Part shown: positions 16,935-25,680 of the stretch, piece after piece | How positions within the stretch are numbered: position 1 is the stretch's first letter | Layout of the letters: each line of letters begins with the position of its first letter | Source of the DNA: Cognataquiflexum aquatile | Lineage (GTDB): Bacteria > Bacteroidota > Bacteroidia > Cytophagales > Cyclobacteriaceae | Assembly: GCF_003316845.1 (NCBI RefSeq) | Contig: NZ_QMIK01000002.1 | Location: forward strand, 124,001 to 188,000 | DNA length: 64,000 nt | Direction of reading: 5' to 3' | Program-made: the position numbers and the translations under genes | The notes under the pieces: generated by a model | What the model was told of the DNA's origin: nothing | The model's input: the letters and a program-made list of their open reading frames with translations, nothing else | The model's database searches: none

Positions 16935-18179
16935 TCAAAACCTATCCACCTTAAACCCTGCCAATTCCATACTTGGGGATTTTTGGGCATGGAGTTCTGC
17001 GAGGATTTTTCCTGTCGCGGGTGCCAAGCTGATTCCCATCATGGAATGACCGCTGCCGACAAGGACATTCTTCCAATTTGGCGCAAAACCGATATAAGGC
17101 AAACCATCTGGTGAACAGGGTCTCAAGCCCTTCCAGATCTCATCGGTTTCGGGAAATTTGGATTGGAAATCCGGATAATACCGGTTGATGGATTCGAAGA
17201 TTCCCTTGACCCGGTTGATGTTGATGGATTCGTCTGTGCCGGCGATTTCCATCGTGCCACCAAATCGGATCTGTTTGCCATAGGGGCTGACGGCAACTTT
17301 CATCTCTGTCAAAATGCTCGCCTGTTTGATTTCAGGCTTGTTGTCCTGGATAAAACTGTATCCTTTTCCGCCCATCATGGGAAGTGAAAAAGCCAACATC
17401 TTAGCCAATTCGGAAGACCAAGCGCCTCCGCAAAGCACAAACTTATCCCCTTCGATTTTTCCCTCCGAAGTCAATACGCCGATGACTTTGTCGGATTTTG
17501 TTTCAAATCCGGTGACTGTCACTTGGTTTTTGAACTGCACACCATTTTCTTCCAAATGTTTTTTCAAAAAACCATACAAAGCAGCAGGAGAAAGGTGGGC
17601 ATCACCGGGAAATAAAACTGCCCCGCGGGCTTTTACCTCAAGGTTGGGTTCGATATTACGGATATCCTTGGGGCTGAGGATTTCTGCCGCCAAACCATGT
17701 TTCTGCGCCAAATGGGCAAATTCAATCTCTTCCTTTTCTACCTCGGCAGTTTGATAAAGCATCATCAAACCCTTTTCTACCAAGCCCAAGTTTGACTCGA
17801 TGTGCTCAGCCTTGAACTGTTGGTACAGCGCTTTGCTCATCAGACTGAGATTTTTCAGGTAGGGGATACTTTTCTCAACATGGGATTTGTTGGCGGATTG
17901 GTAAAACAACCAAGACCATTGCAAGAGCTTCCGGTCAAATCTAGGATGGATATAGAAAGGACTTTTGGATGAAAACATCCAGGAAATCCCCTTGCTGATC
18001 ATGCCCGGAGCGGCTAACGGAATGATGTGGCTCGGCACGATCATCCCGGCATTGCCGGTGGAGCAGTTGACCTGCATGTCACCTTTGTCGATGATGATGA
18101 CTTCTGTACCTGATTTTTGAAGGAAATACGCAGTAAACAGTCCGACGATCCCGCCGCCGATGATGATGGTTGGTTTCAT
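16935..18179 (-). CDS. FAD-dependent D-amino-acid dehydrogenase, probable D-hydroxyproline oxidoreductase
   Basis: A 414-residue DadA-family flavoprotein. A Rossmann FAD motif lies at residues 4-20 (IIIGGGIVGLFTAYFLQKSG) and the C-terminal FAD-contact region reads LRPCSPDGLPYIG...VGSGHSMMGISLAPATGKIL. In hydroxyproline catabolism this enzyme oxidises cis-4-hydroxy-D-proline to 1-pyrroline-4-hydroxy-2-carboxylate. The neighbouring epimerase, DapA-family and aldehyde dehydrogenase genes, all on the same strand, supply the other steps and support this substrate over generic D-amino acids. Confidence 0.88.
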   Translation of the reverse strand: MKPTIIIGGGIVGLFTAYFLQKSGTEVIIIDKGDMQVNCSTGNAGMIVPSHIIPLAAPGMISKGISWMFSSKSPFYIHPRFDRKLLQWSWLFYQSANKSHVEKSIPYLKNLSLMSKALYQQFKAEHIESNLGLVEKGLMMLYQTAEVEKEEIEFAHLAQKHGLAAEILSPKDIRNIEPNLEVKARGAVLFPGDAHLSPAALYGFLKKHLEENGVQFKNQVTVTGFETKSDKVIGVLTSEGKIEGDKFVLCGGAWSSELAKMLAFSLPMMGGKGYSFIQDNKPEIKQASILTEMKVAVSPYGKQIRFGGTMEIAGTDESININRVKGIFESINRYYPDFQSKFPETDEIWKGLRPCSPDGLPYIGFAPNWKNVLVGSGHSMMGISLAPATGKILAELHAQKSPSMELAGFKVDRF

Positions 18180-18183
18180 TTTT

Positions 18184-18345
18184 TAAGACGTGAGAGGGGA
18201 GACTTGAGACATGAGACTGAATTCTGGTTGGGTATGGGAGAATTGGAAAATTGAAAGATTGGAAAATTTCAAAATTGTAAAGATGGGCTTTTATGTTCTT
18301 AATACTTTGTTCTTGGTACTTGATACTTTGTACTCTCTCTCGCTT
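18184..18345. repeat. low-complexity intergenic repeats
   Basis: The spacer between the oxidoreductase and the epimerase contains short degenerate repeats: GAGACTTGAGACATGAGACT, several GAAAGATTGGAAAATT-like words, and TACTTTGTTCTTGGTACTTG repeated with variation. Similar words occur at 19357-19440 and 21645-21676. They contain no supported gene. Confidence 0.6.
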
Positions 18346-18348
18346 CCC

Positions 18349-19353
18349 CTAAATTACCTGAAATCCATGCACGTAAGGGTCTTCGTCGTCCAGGAAAATG
18401 GTATTATAGCCTGTCACCACTGCCCAACCTTCGATGCTGGGAACGATGGCCGGAAAGTCCCCGACGGAAGTCTCCTCTTCTATCCTGCCTGTAAATTTGG
18501 AACCGATAAAACTCTCATGGATAAATTCATCCCCTTTTTTCAACAAACCTTTGGCATGCCACTGTGCCATCCTAGCCGAAGTGCCTGTCCCGCAGGGTGA
18601 GCGGTCGATGGCTTTGTCGCCGTAGAAAACGGCATTTCTGGCAGTGGATGTCGGATCTATAGGTTCGCCCGTCCAAAGCAAATGCGAAAGCCCACGGATA
18701 GATGGATGCTCAGGGTGTACAAATTGGTGGGAAGCGTTGATCTTTTTGCGGATTTCCCGGCTCCACATGATGAGTTGCTCGGCACGGTAATTTTGGATTC
18801 CTGAGAAATTTTCCTGTGGATCGACAATGGCGTAGAAATTCCCCCCATAAGCCACATCTACTTTGAGCGTACCCAAGTCATCACAATTCACCTCAATGTC
18901 TGTGGCGGCAAGGTAAGAAGCAATGTTGGTCAGTTTGACAGATTTGACTTTTTTGCCTTCCTTCACATAGCTCACCCTTACCAATCCTGCAGGCGCTTCG
19001 ATTCTCAGTTGGCCGGGAATTTTCGGCGTGATCAATCCTTCTTCTATCGCAATGGTCACAGTTCCGATGGTGCCGTGACCGCACATGGGCAGGCAACCGC
19101 TTGTTTCGATAAATAAAACCGCGACGTCATTGGCAGGATCATGGGGTGGAAAAAGCATCGAGCCCGACATCATATCATGTCCCCTCGGCTCAAACATCAG
19201 CCCTTTGCGGATCCAATCAAGATGGTCAAGAAAATACTGCCGCTTTTCGACCATGTTTTTCCCTTCCAAAAAAGGTACTCCGCCGGAAACAAGTCTGACA
19301 GGATTGCCACAGGTATGGGCGTCGATGCAGGAGAAGGTACTTCTAGAGGACAT
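18349..19353 (-). CDS. 4-hydroxyproline epimerase (proline racemase family)
   Basis: A 334-residue protein of the proline racemase superfamily. Both catalytic cysteines of the epimerase type are present: Cys91 in MCGHGTIG and Cys252 in DRSPCGTGTSARM. A Thr in place of the second or first Cys would indicate a hydroxyproline dehydratase, so the two-Cys form favours 4-hydroxyproline 2-epimerase (trans-4-hydroxy-L-proline to cis-4-hydroxy-D-proline). Proline racemase itself is a less likely alternative given the neighbours. It is the first catabolic step and lies directly upstream of the D-hydroxyproline oxidoreductase. Confidence 0.92.
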   Translation of the reverse strand: MSSRSTFSCIDAHTCGNPVRLVSGGVPFLEGKNMVEKRQYFLDHLDWIRKGLMFEPRGHDMMSGSMLFPPHDPANDVAVLFIETSGCLPMCGHGTIGTVTIAIEEGLITPKIPGQLRIEAPAGLVRVSYVKEGKKVKSVKLTNIASYLAATDIEVNCDDLGTLKVDVAYGGNFYAIVDPQENFSGIQNYRAEQLIMWSREIRKKINASHQFVHPEHPSIRGLSHLLWTGEPIDPTSTARNAVFYGDKAIDRSPCGTGTSARMAQWHAKGLLKKGDEFIHESFIGSKFTGRIEEETSVGDFPAIVPSIEGWAVVTGYNTIFLDDEDPYVHGFQVI

Positions 19354-19356
19354 AAG

Positions 19357-19500
19357 AAATTGAAAGATTGGAAGATTGGGAAAATTGGAAAATTAAGGGT
19401 TGAAATGTTGAAAGGTTTTGAAAGTTAGAAAGTTATAAAACCACCTTATTTCTAAATATATGCCTATCTGTGGACTATGGACTGTTGACTGTTGACAAAA
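19357..19500. repeat. low-complexity intergenic repeats
   Basis: GAAAGATTGGAAGATTGGGA-like repeats at 19357-19400, GTTGAAATGTTGAAAGG-like repeats to 19440, then TGTGGACTATGGACTGTTGA-like words at 19471-19499. The last group matches words at 12321 and 22706. Confidence 0.6.
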
Positions 19501-19512
19501 ACAATTTTCTGC

Positions 19513-20958
19513 CTACTTTATAAATTCTCCGTCTATTGTTCTCCAAATCCCCAATGGATTGCTTTCTCTCAGTGCATCAGGCAATAAAATATCCGGCATG
19601 TCTTGGAAAGCTATCGGTCTTGCAAATCTCTTGATCGCGTAGACACCGACGGAAGTACTCCTGCTGTCAGAGGTGGACGGATAAGGACCTCCATGTTGCA
19701 TGGCATATCCCACTTCCACTCCGGTCGGAACGCCTTTGTACAGCATTCTGCCGCATTTCTCCTCAAGAAGATTGATCAGAAAAAGTTTATCGCTGAGTTC
19801 TTCTTCTTCAGCCCAAATGGTGATGGTCAACTGTCCGTGGAGTTTTTCGGCTATGGCAAGCAAATCATCCTCTCCTTCATACACCACCATCAACGCAAAT
19901 GCCCCGAAAACTTCCTGCTGGAATTTGTCATCACTCAACCAATCCTTGGCTTTGATTTTTGCCAAGGCAGGATGGCCTTTGATCAAGTCTTTGGCTGCAG
20001 CTACTTTCACCCATTCCAATTCTTCCCTGCCCTGCAGGTATTGCAGTGCATTGTAATAAGCATCCGCAATGCCTTCATGCAGCATGGGTGCTGCGGCTAT
20101 GTCCTCGATTTCGGATTTTATTGCTGCCGCAAATTCCTTTTGCAGACTTTTTGGGACAAAGATCAAACCCGGATTGGTACAGAACTGCCCCACTCCAAGG
20201 GTCAAAGAGGAGATAAATGCTTTGGCACTTCCTGCGATGTCTTTGGAAAGTTTTTGCTCGAAGGTAAAAATCGGATTCACAGAACCCATTTCGGCATAAA
20301 CAGGAATCGGTTCGTTCCTTTGGCTTGCTGTCTTGAACAATGCCATGCCACCATAATGTGAACCGGTAAATGCGATGGCTTTTGCAATCGGATGGACTGC
20401 CAAGGCTTGTCCTTCTTTGGCGCCACCTTCCACATGCTGAAATATTCCATCTGGCAAAGCCGAATCTATAACCGCTCTATGAATGACCTGGGCTACAAGC
20501 TTGGAAGTCTCAGGATGGGCGGGGTGTGCTTTGTATATCACCGGACAACCCGCCGCCAAGGCAGAAACGGTATCCCCTCCTGCTGTAGAAAATGCCAAGG
20601 GAAAATTACTTGCTCCAAATACGACGACCGGACCTAGTGGTGTCAAAAACCTTCGAATATCCGGTTTTGGTGCCGGAGTGCGGTTTGGATCTGCGTGGTC
20701 GATGGTTGCTTCCACCCAACTTCCTTCCTCCACCAACTTTGCAAACAAGCGGATCTGACCTGTGGTCCTTCCAAGTTCACCGGTAATCCTTCCTTCGGGA
20801 AGGTTTGATTCTTTGGATGCCAAAGGGATAATGGTGGCTTTTTCACCCTCCAATCCATCTGCGATTTTTCGGAGAAAAGCCGCTTTCTCTTTTCCTGGAA
20901 GGTTTTTAAAAAACAAAAATGCTTCCTGTGCTTTGGCAAAAATCTGGTCGTAGGTCAT
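19513..20958 (-). CDS. 2-oxoglutarate-semialdehyde (2,5-dioxovalerate) dehydrogenase
   Basis: A 481-residue NAD(P)-dependent aldehyde dehydrogenase of the alpha-ketoglutarate-semialdehyde group. The nucleophile is Cys260 in GVGQFCTNPG and the general base Glu223 in AEMGSVNP; VFGASNFPLAFSTAGGD and AFTGSHYGG are typical of this subgroup rather than of betaine or fatty aldehyde dehydrogenases. It oxidises 2-oxoglutarate semialdehyde to 2-oxoglutarate, the last step of hydroxyproline breakdown. The same enzyme serves pentose and glucarate pathways, but the neighbours here point to hydroxyproline. Confidence 0.92.
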   Translation of the reverse strand: MTYDQIFAKAQEAFLFFKNLPGKEKAAFLRKIADGLEGEKATIIPLASKESNLPEGRITGELGRTTGQIRLFAKLVEEGSWVEATIDHADPNRTPAPKPDIRRFLTPLGPVVVFGASNFPLAFSTAGGDTVSALAAGCPVIYKAHPAHPETSKLVAQVIHRAVIDSALPDGIFQHVEGGAKEGQALAVHPIAKAIAFTGSHYGGMALFKTASQRNEPIPVYAEMGSVNPIFTFEQKLSKDIAGSAKAFISSLTLGVGQFCTNPGLIFVPKSLQKEFAAAIKSEIEDIAAAPMLHEGIADAYYNALQYLQGREELEWVKVAAAKDLIKGHPALAKIKAKDWLSDDKFQQEVFGAFALMVVYEGEDDLLAIAEKLHGQLTITIWAEEEELSDKLFLINLLEEKCGRMLYKGVPTGVEVGYAMQHGGPYPSTSDSRSTSVGVYAIKRFARPIAFQDMPDILLPDALRESNPLGIWRTIDGEFIK

Positions 20959-20961
20959 GGA

Positions 20962-21040
20962 GTTTGGTTAATGGTTAATTGGTTAATTGGTTGTAATTGT
21001 TGTAATGGTTCTAATTGTTGTTGGGTCATCAGGTTGTCTT
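20962..21040. repeat. low-complexity TTGGTTAATTGG / TTGTTGTAATGG tract
   Basis: A run of degenerate TTGGTTAATGGTTAATTGG and TTGTAATTGTTGTAATGG words. A 70-codon open frame crosses it on the minus strand, but its product is repetitive and not credible. Confidence 0.55.
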
Positions 21041-21106
21041 GTTGTCCTATTTCCAAAGTCTTGTTCATTTCAAAAAGAAAGTCAAGAAACCAAATAAACT
21101 TCACCT

Positions 21107-21134
21107 TGTCACTTCGAACGTAGAGAGGGGTCTT
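21107..21134. repeat. half copy of a TGTCACTTCGAACG repeat
   Basis: TGTCACTTCGAACGTAGAGA followed by GGGGTCTT. The same start opens the longer inverted-repeat element at 22880-22980, so this looks like a truncated copy. Confidence 0.6.
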
Positions 21135-21135
21135 T

Positions 21136-21540
21136 TCAAAGTTGAATTTCATAAATGTAGCTCTCATTGGTCAATGTGTCTATGAAATATCTTGATCCTT
21201 GGTCAAATTTATCTCCGCTACCATAGATGATCATACCTTTAGACGGTTTAAACCAATTAGGTGCATTAATCGGTTTAGTCCAACTTTCATCCTTAATTTT
21301 TAATTTATTTTGATATGTAAATTCATCCCACCATTTTTCAGTTGGTCTAAATTTCAAATAAACTATATATTCTTTTGTCCAGTGAGCGGATTGCCAATAT
21401 TGACCCTTTAATAATTCAAGCTCTTTTAGGTTTTTTGAACCTGACCAATATTTGTAAACCTCGGCTGGGTCGTTTGTCTGAATTTCAGAGCAACTTGAAA
21501 GAAAAAAGAACGTCAAAAGTACTGCTGTTAGTATTCTCAT
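21136..21540 (-). CDS. small lipoprotein of unknown function
   Basis: A 134-residue protein with a lipoprotein signal (MRILTAVLLTFFFLSSC, Cys17 as lipid site). The mature part is rich in aromatic residues (YKYWSGSKN, EKWWDEFTYQNKLK, NWFKPSKGM) and ends FIDTLTNESYIYEIQL. I recognise no family. It sits inside the hydroxyproline cluster on the same strand, but nothing in the sequence ties it to that pathway. Confidence 0.7.
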   Translation of the reverse strand: MRILTAVLLTFFFLSSCSEIQTNDPAEVYKYWSGSKNLKELELLKGQYWQSAHWTKEYIVYLKFRPTEKWWDEFTYQNKLKIKDESWTKPINAPNWFKPSKGMIIYGSGDKFDQGSRYFIDTLTNESYIYEIQL

Positions 21541-21644
21541 ACTTATTCCCGATTTACCACATCTTTTTGATCTAAATCACCTAGATTCTTAAATTTCTAG
21601 CCGTGTTTTAGTATGTCATAAGAATACTTATTTTAACCCCATTT

Positions 21645-21676
21645 ACTTCGTACTTGGTACATCGTACTTCGTACCC
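21645..21676. repeat. TACTTCGTACTTGG-type intergenic repeat
   Basis: Several overlapping ACTTCGTAC and ACTTGGTAC words between the lipoprotein and the DapA-family gene, like those at 18298-18345. Many copies of such words are palindromic GTAC-centred units. Confidence 0.5.
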
Positions 21677-21679
21677 AGA

Positions 21680-22570
21680 TCACAACTTCGGTCTGTGTTC
21701 CAAACCCCTCTTGATGATGTTCTCGATTTTTACCCTTTCTTCCCCGATCAAAGTCAGTCTTGGAGCGCGAACCCATTCTGTCCCGATACCGGCCATCTGC
21801 TCAGCGAGCTTGATGTACTGCACCAACTTCGGATGGATATCGAGTTCTAATAAAGGTAAGAACCAACGGTAGATTTTTAAAGCCTCTTCTGTCTTTCCGG
21901 CCTTCACGAGGTTATAAACGGCAACAGTCTCCTTTGGAAAAGCACATACCAACCCGGCAACCCATCCATCAGCACTCATCAGCAATTCTTCCATTGCCAA
22001 AGTATCAACTCCGCAGAGGATTTTGAACCTGTCACCAAATAGGTTTCTCATCCTTGTCACATTGGAGATATCTCTTGTAGATTCTTTGACGGCTTGGATA
22101 TTTGGGCAATCGGTCAATTCCTCAAACATGGCCAAGGTCACCAAAGTCTTGTAATCCACGGGATTGTTATAAATCATAATCGGCAAATCTGTACTGTTGG
22201 CCACCGCCTTGAAGTACGCGACGGTCTCTCTTGCGTCAGAACCATACCGCATCGGAGGCAAAAGCATCAAACCTGAAGCTCCCATTTCCTTTGCCTTGTG
22301 TGCCCAAAATATAGCATCTCGCGTGGCTCCTTCTGCGATATTTAGGATCACAGGAACTTTGCCATTGACATACTTTACCGTTTCGGTTGTCAACTGGATT
22401 TTTTCCTCCAAGCTAAGTACAGAGGATTCACCCAACGTGCCTCCGAGGATGATACCGTGTACGCCGGCTTCGAGCTGCGCATCGAGGTTTTTGAAAAACA
22501 TGTCCATGTCCAAGCTTCCATCCTGATGGAATTTGGTCGTCACTGCCGGAAATACACCTTGCCAATTCAT
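21680..22570 (-). CDS. DapA-family 1-pyrroline-4-hydroxy-2-carboxylate deaminase (probable)
   Basis: A 296-residue class I aldolase of the dihydrodipicolinate synthase superfamily. The Schiff-base Lys162 (QAVKESTRD) and the conserved Tyr134 (IMIYNNP) are present, as is GGTLGESS near residue 43 in the position of the GTTGE motif. In the hydroxyproline pathway a DapA homologue converts 1-pyrroline-4-hydroxy-2-carboxylate to 2-oxoglutarate semialdehyde and ammonia. The assignment over dihydrodipicolinate synthase or a sugar-acid lyase rests on the flanking epimerase, oxidoreductase and semialdehyde dehydrogenase genes. Confidence 0.87.
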   Translation of the reverse strand: MNWQGVFPAVTTKFHQDGSLDMDMFFKNLDAQLEAGVHGIILGGTLGESSVLSLEEKIQLTTETVKYVNGKVPVILNIAEGATRDAIFWAHKAKEMGASGLMLLPPMRYGSDARETVAYFKAVANSTDLPIMIYNNPVDYKTLVTLAMFEELTDCPNIQAVKESTRDISNVTRMRNLFGDRFKILCGVDTLAMEELLMSADGWVAGLVCAFPKETVAVYNLVKAGKTEEALKIYRWFLPLLELDIHPKLVQYIKLAEQMAGIGTEWVRAPRLTLIGEERVKIENIIKRGLEHRPKL

Positions 22571-23052
22571 ATTCTTTTCTTTTTTTAACCAAAGGTAAAG
22601 CGATTAATGGCTTGATACTTACACTTGATTAGTCAATAGTAATACCATATTGATTTTGAATTAGATATTTTGGTAAAAATAAATTAATATCATATTGAAA
22701 ATTAATTAGTCCATAGTCCAAGGTCGACAGTCGATACTTGTCCGCCGTGGCGGAGCCACTATAATCGATTTTCAATCCTGGGTTTATATGGTTTTGTGGA
22801 AAAAAAGCATCCATATTGGAAAGTCCATGATTTTACAATTCCCTTGCAATCTAGGCAGAGAAAAAAATCAGCTTCAAATTGTCACTTCGAACGTAGAGAG
22901 AAGTCTTTCTTATAAATGGGAATATGGATTTCTCAGTTCCCGAAGAATTCGGGACAGGCTGTTCCTCCTTCGAAAAGACAAGGAAAGGTTGGTGAAGAAT
23001 TCAAATGTAAATTCATAAAAAAGAAAGCTGACAAAGAATAAGCTAACAGGGT
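22571..23052. other. 482-base divergent control region with repeats
   Basis: This spacer separates the minus-strand hydroxyproline genes from the plus-strand araC gene and should hold promoters for both. It is AT-rich at 22571-22705. It holds GTCCATAGTCCAAGGTCGAC words (22706-22735), a TCCGCC/GGCGGA hairpin (22741-22754) and the inverted-repeat element at 22880-22980. I see no confident operator. No gene is supported here. Confidence 0.6.
22880..22980. repeat. 101-bp inverted-repeat element with internal hairpin
   Basis: The ends are TGTCACTTCGAA (22880-22891) and TTCGAAAAGACA (22969-22980), which are imperfect inverted repeats. In the middle lies a hairpin TCCCGAA/TTCGGGA (22938-22954). The structure is that of a short REP/MITE-like intergenic unit; a half copy is at 21107. 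Confidence 0.7.
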
Positions 23053-23931
23053 ATGTCCAAAGTTATCCCCTTCAAAATCCCCAAATCACAAAAGGAATTT
23101 GTCCGCTTCCAAGTGGATGAAGGGAGCCACTTTTATGACAAACTCCACCAACACCCGGAGTGGCAACTTACCCTCATCCTGGAGGGAAAAGGCCAACTTA
23201 TGGTTGGGGATTACCTTGGGAGGTTTGAACCGGGGGATATCTACCTGCTTGGTTCAAATGTGCCGCATGTCTTCCGATCTGATGAGGAGTACTTCCAAAA
23301 AACCAATTCCATCAAATCCGTTAGCAACACGATCTTCTTTGATTTTGAGGCGCTCGGTAAAGGAATCTGGGAAGTAGAAGAATTTCTGGAACTCAGACAA
23401 TGGGTCAACGCCATCAAAGGTTGCTACGTGGTCAGGTGCGAAAATCAGGAATTCCTTAAAAACAGCATCCGGACATTTGCCTTAAAAACAGGGATGGAAA
23501 AAGTCCTGGCAGCCTTGGAAATGATCCGGTACTTGCAGCAACCCCATGCAATGCTACCACTTAACCGACTGCTCCCTATCAGGGATTATTCTGAACTTGA
23601 AGGCAAGCGCATGGGCAATGTCATGGCTTTTATCCTTGCTGAGAACCACCGCAACATCAGCCTCAAAGAAGTAGCAGAAACCGCAAACATGAGCAAGGAA
23701 GCATTTTGCCGGTTTTTCAAAGAGCGGACAGGTAAGACCTATACCGAATTCCTGAATGAACTCCGCATCCACAAATCCTGTCACCTCCTTCAAGAAACCG
23801 ACCTGTCAATTTCCCAGATAGCCTATCAAACCGGATTCCAAAATCTTTCTTACTTTAATAGGGCTTTTAAAAAATATATACTGACCACCCCGAAATCATT
23901 CCGCAAACAAATCCATTTTCAAAACCTATGA
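23053..23931 (+). CDS. AraC-family transcriptional regulator
   Basis: A 292-residue regulator. An N-terminal cupin-like sensor covers about residues 20-100 (HQHPEWQLTLILEGKGQLMV, FEPGDIYLLGSNVPHVFRSD). Two C-terminal helix-turn-helix motifs span about residues 190-290 (ISLKEVAETANMSKEAFCRFFK and LSISQIAYQTGFQNLSYFNRAFKK). It is divergent from the hydroxyproline genes and overlaps the next gene by four bases (ATGA). It is the likely regulator of this cluster; the inducer is unknown, with hydroxyproline an obvious candidate. Confidence 0.92.
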   Translation: MSKVIPFKIPKSQKEFVRFQVDEGSHFYDKLHQHPEWQLTLILEGKGQLMVGDYLGRFEPGDIYLLGSNVPHVFRSDEEYFQKTNSIKSVSNTIFFDFEALGKGIWEVEEFLELRQWVNAIKGCYVVRCENQEFLKNSIRTFALKTGMEKVLAALEMIRYLQQPHAMLPLNRLLPIRDYSELEGKRMGNVMAFILAENHRNISLKEVAETANMSKEAFCRFFKERTGKTYTEFLNELRIHKSCHLLQETDLSISQIAYQTGFQNLSYFNRAFKKYILTTPKSFRKQIHFQNL

Positions 23932-25616
23932 AAAAACTGCTCCTTATTTCAATCATATTCCTGATGTTCTGGAAGGTATCCGCCTCCGAACTCTACCCCG
24001 CCATCATGAGCTATCAGGCTGACCGGACTGCCCTCAACAGAAAATATAACAATCCACTTTCGGATGAATATTTTGAAAGGATCGGCCGCCTGTATCTTGA
24101 TTGGCTGAAAGCCCTCGAGAATATGCCTTATGATTCTTATTCGGCAGATGGCAAACTGGACTACCAGATTTTCAAAAATTACCTTGAAAAGGAAAGCTAC
24201 TTTCATTCTGCTGCCTTCGAAGAATTTAAAGCCGTAAAAAATGTGGTGGATTTTGCGGCCCCACTGGAAAAATTCTACCAGGCAAGAAGGATGGCCATCA
24301 AACCCAATGCACAGGAATTGGCGGCTACTTTTACCCAAGTCGAAATGGCAATGAAAAACAAATGGGAGCAAAGCAAAAAAAGCAAGCCTTACGACAGTTG
24401 GCAAAAAGCGGAACTTGCCTCCCAAGTGGTAGAGGCGATGAGAAAGAGTACAGAAGAAGGTTACAAGTTTTACTTTGATTATGACCCGGAATTCACATGG
24501 TGGATGAAAGAACCCATGGCTAGTATGGACAAAAGCTTAAAAGCCTATGGCGAATTTTTGAAAAACCATTTTGAAAATACCGTGGTAAAGGATGACGGAT
24601 CAGGAATCATCGGCAAAGTGGTGGGAAAAATAGCCATTGAAAAGGAACTGGCTTACAACATGATCCCCTATACAGCAGAAGAACTTTTGGCAGAAGGTGA
24701 AAAGCAATATGCCTGGTGTGAGCGCGAAATGTTAAAAGCCTCGCAGGAATTGGGATTTGGAAATGACTGGAAAGCCGCTTTGGAGAAAGTCAAAAATACC
24801 TACGTTCCTGCCGGAGAATGGCCGCAGATGGTCACCGAAATGGCAGAGGAAGCGATCACTTTTCTAGAAGAAAGAGACCTGATGACCATTCCGGAGATGG
24901 CCAAAGAAACCTGGAGGACATCTATGATGTCGGCAGAAAGGCAAAAAGTCAGTCCCTTCTTTTTGGGTGGGGAAACGATTATCATCTCCTATCCCACCTC
25001 CGAAATGTCGCATGCCGACAAAATGATGAGCATGCGGGGAAACAATCCCCATTTCTCCAGGGCAACAGTACAGCATGAACTGATCCCCGGACACCACATG
25101 CAGCAATACATGAATCAGCGTCATTTCCCGCACCGAAGGATGTTCAATACGCCATTTTGGGTAGAGGGATGGACTTTGTATTGGGAGTTTAACCTTTGGG
25201 ACAAAAATTTCCCAAGAAATGCCGAAGACAAAGTGGGCATGTTGTTTTGGAGAATGCACCGGGCGGCAAGGATCGTCTTTTCGCTCAATTACCACCTTGG
25301 CAAATGGACACCACAGCAATGTATCGACTTCCTAGTAGACAAGGTCGGTCATGAGCGGGCCAATGCCGAAGCAGAAGTCAGGAGGTCATTTGAAGGAAGT
25401 TATGGACCGCTGTACCAGTTGGCGTATATGATCGGGGGATTGCAGGTGTATGCTTTGAAAAACGAGATGTTGGCATCGGGAAAAATGACCGAAAAGCAAT
25501 TCCATGATTTCTTTATCAGCCAAAACTACATGCCGATCGAACTGCTGCGTGCAAGGATGAAGGAAGAAAATCTGCCAAGGAATTTCAAAAGTAATTGGAG
25601 GTTTCTTAACCCTTGA
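23928..25616 (+). CDS. exported DUF885 metallopeptidase-like protein
   Basis: A 562-residue protein with a signal peptide (MKKLLLISIIFLMFWKVSAS). It carries the DUF885 zinc motif HELIPGHH at residues 383-390, followed by the conserved VEGWTLYWE near residue 412 that supplies a third ligand Glu. DUF885 proteins are gluzincin-like and probably act as carboxypeptidases or dipeptidases. Translational coupling to the AraC gene (ATGA overlap) and the nearby hydroxyproline pathway suggest that it releases hydroxyproline or prolyl residues from peptides; this is inference. Confidence 0.85.
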   Translation: MKKLLLISIIFLMFWKVSASELYPAIMSYQADRTALNRKYNNPLSDEYFERIGRLYLDWLKALENMPYDSYSADGKLDYQIFKNYLEKESYFHSAAFEEFKAVKNVVDFAAPLEKFYQARRMAIKPNAQELAATFTQVEMAMKNKWEQSKKSKPYDSWQKAELASQVVEAMRKSTEEGYKFYFDYDPEFTWWMKEPMASMDKSLKAYGEFLKNHFENTVVKDDGSGIIGKVVGKIAIEKELAYNMIPYTAEELLAEGEKQYAWCEREMLKASQELGFGNDWKAALEKVKNTYVPAGEWPQMVTEMAEEAITFLEERDLMTIPEMAKETWRTSMMSAERQKVSPFFLGGETIIISYPTSEMSHADKMMSMRGNNPHFSRATVQHELIPGHHMQQYMNQRHFPHRRMFNTPFWVEGWTLYWEFNLWDKNFPRNAEDKVGMLFWRMHRAARIVFSLNYHLGKWTPQQCIDFLVDKVGHERANAEAEVRRSFEGSYGPLYQLAYMIGGLQVYALKNEMLASGKMTEKQFHDFFISQNYMPIELLRARMKEENLPRNFKSNWRFLNP

Positions 25617-25630
25617 GGTGGGGAAATCAA

Positions 25631-25659
25631 CCCTCCAAGGGTTTCGAACCCTTGGAGGG
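25631..25659. terminator. perfect 13-bp hairpin between convergent genes
   Basis: CCCTCCAAGGGTT (25631-25643), loop TCG, and its exact complement to 25659. It sits between the stops of the DUF885 gene (25616) and the minus-strand gene (25681). There is no T run, so it may end transcription by structure alone or be a REP-like unit. Confidence 0.65.
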
Positions 25660-25680
25660 ATAACCCTACTCCTCCAGTTT

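Noticed and set aside
20955-21167. 70-codon open frame on the minus strand
   Set aside because: Its product is built from QQQ/QLQ and NQL repeats and it lies over a low-complexity tract. No start signal, no family, and it overlaps two real repeats.
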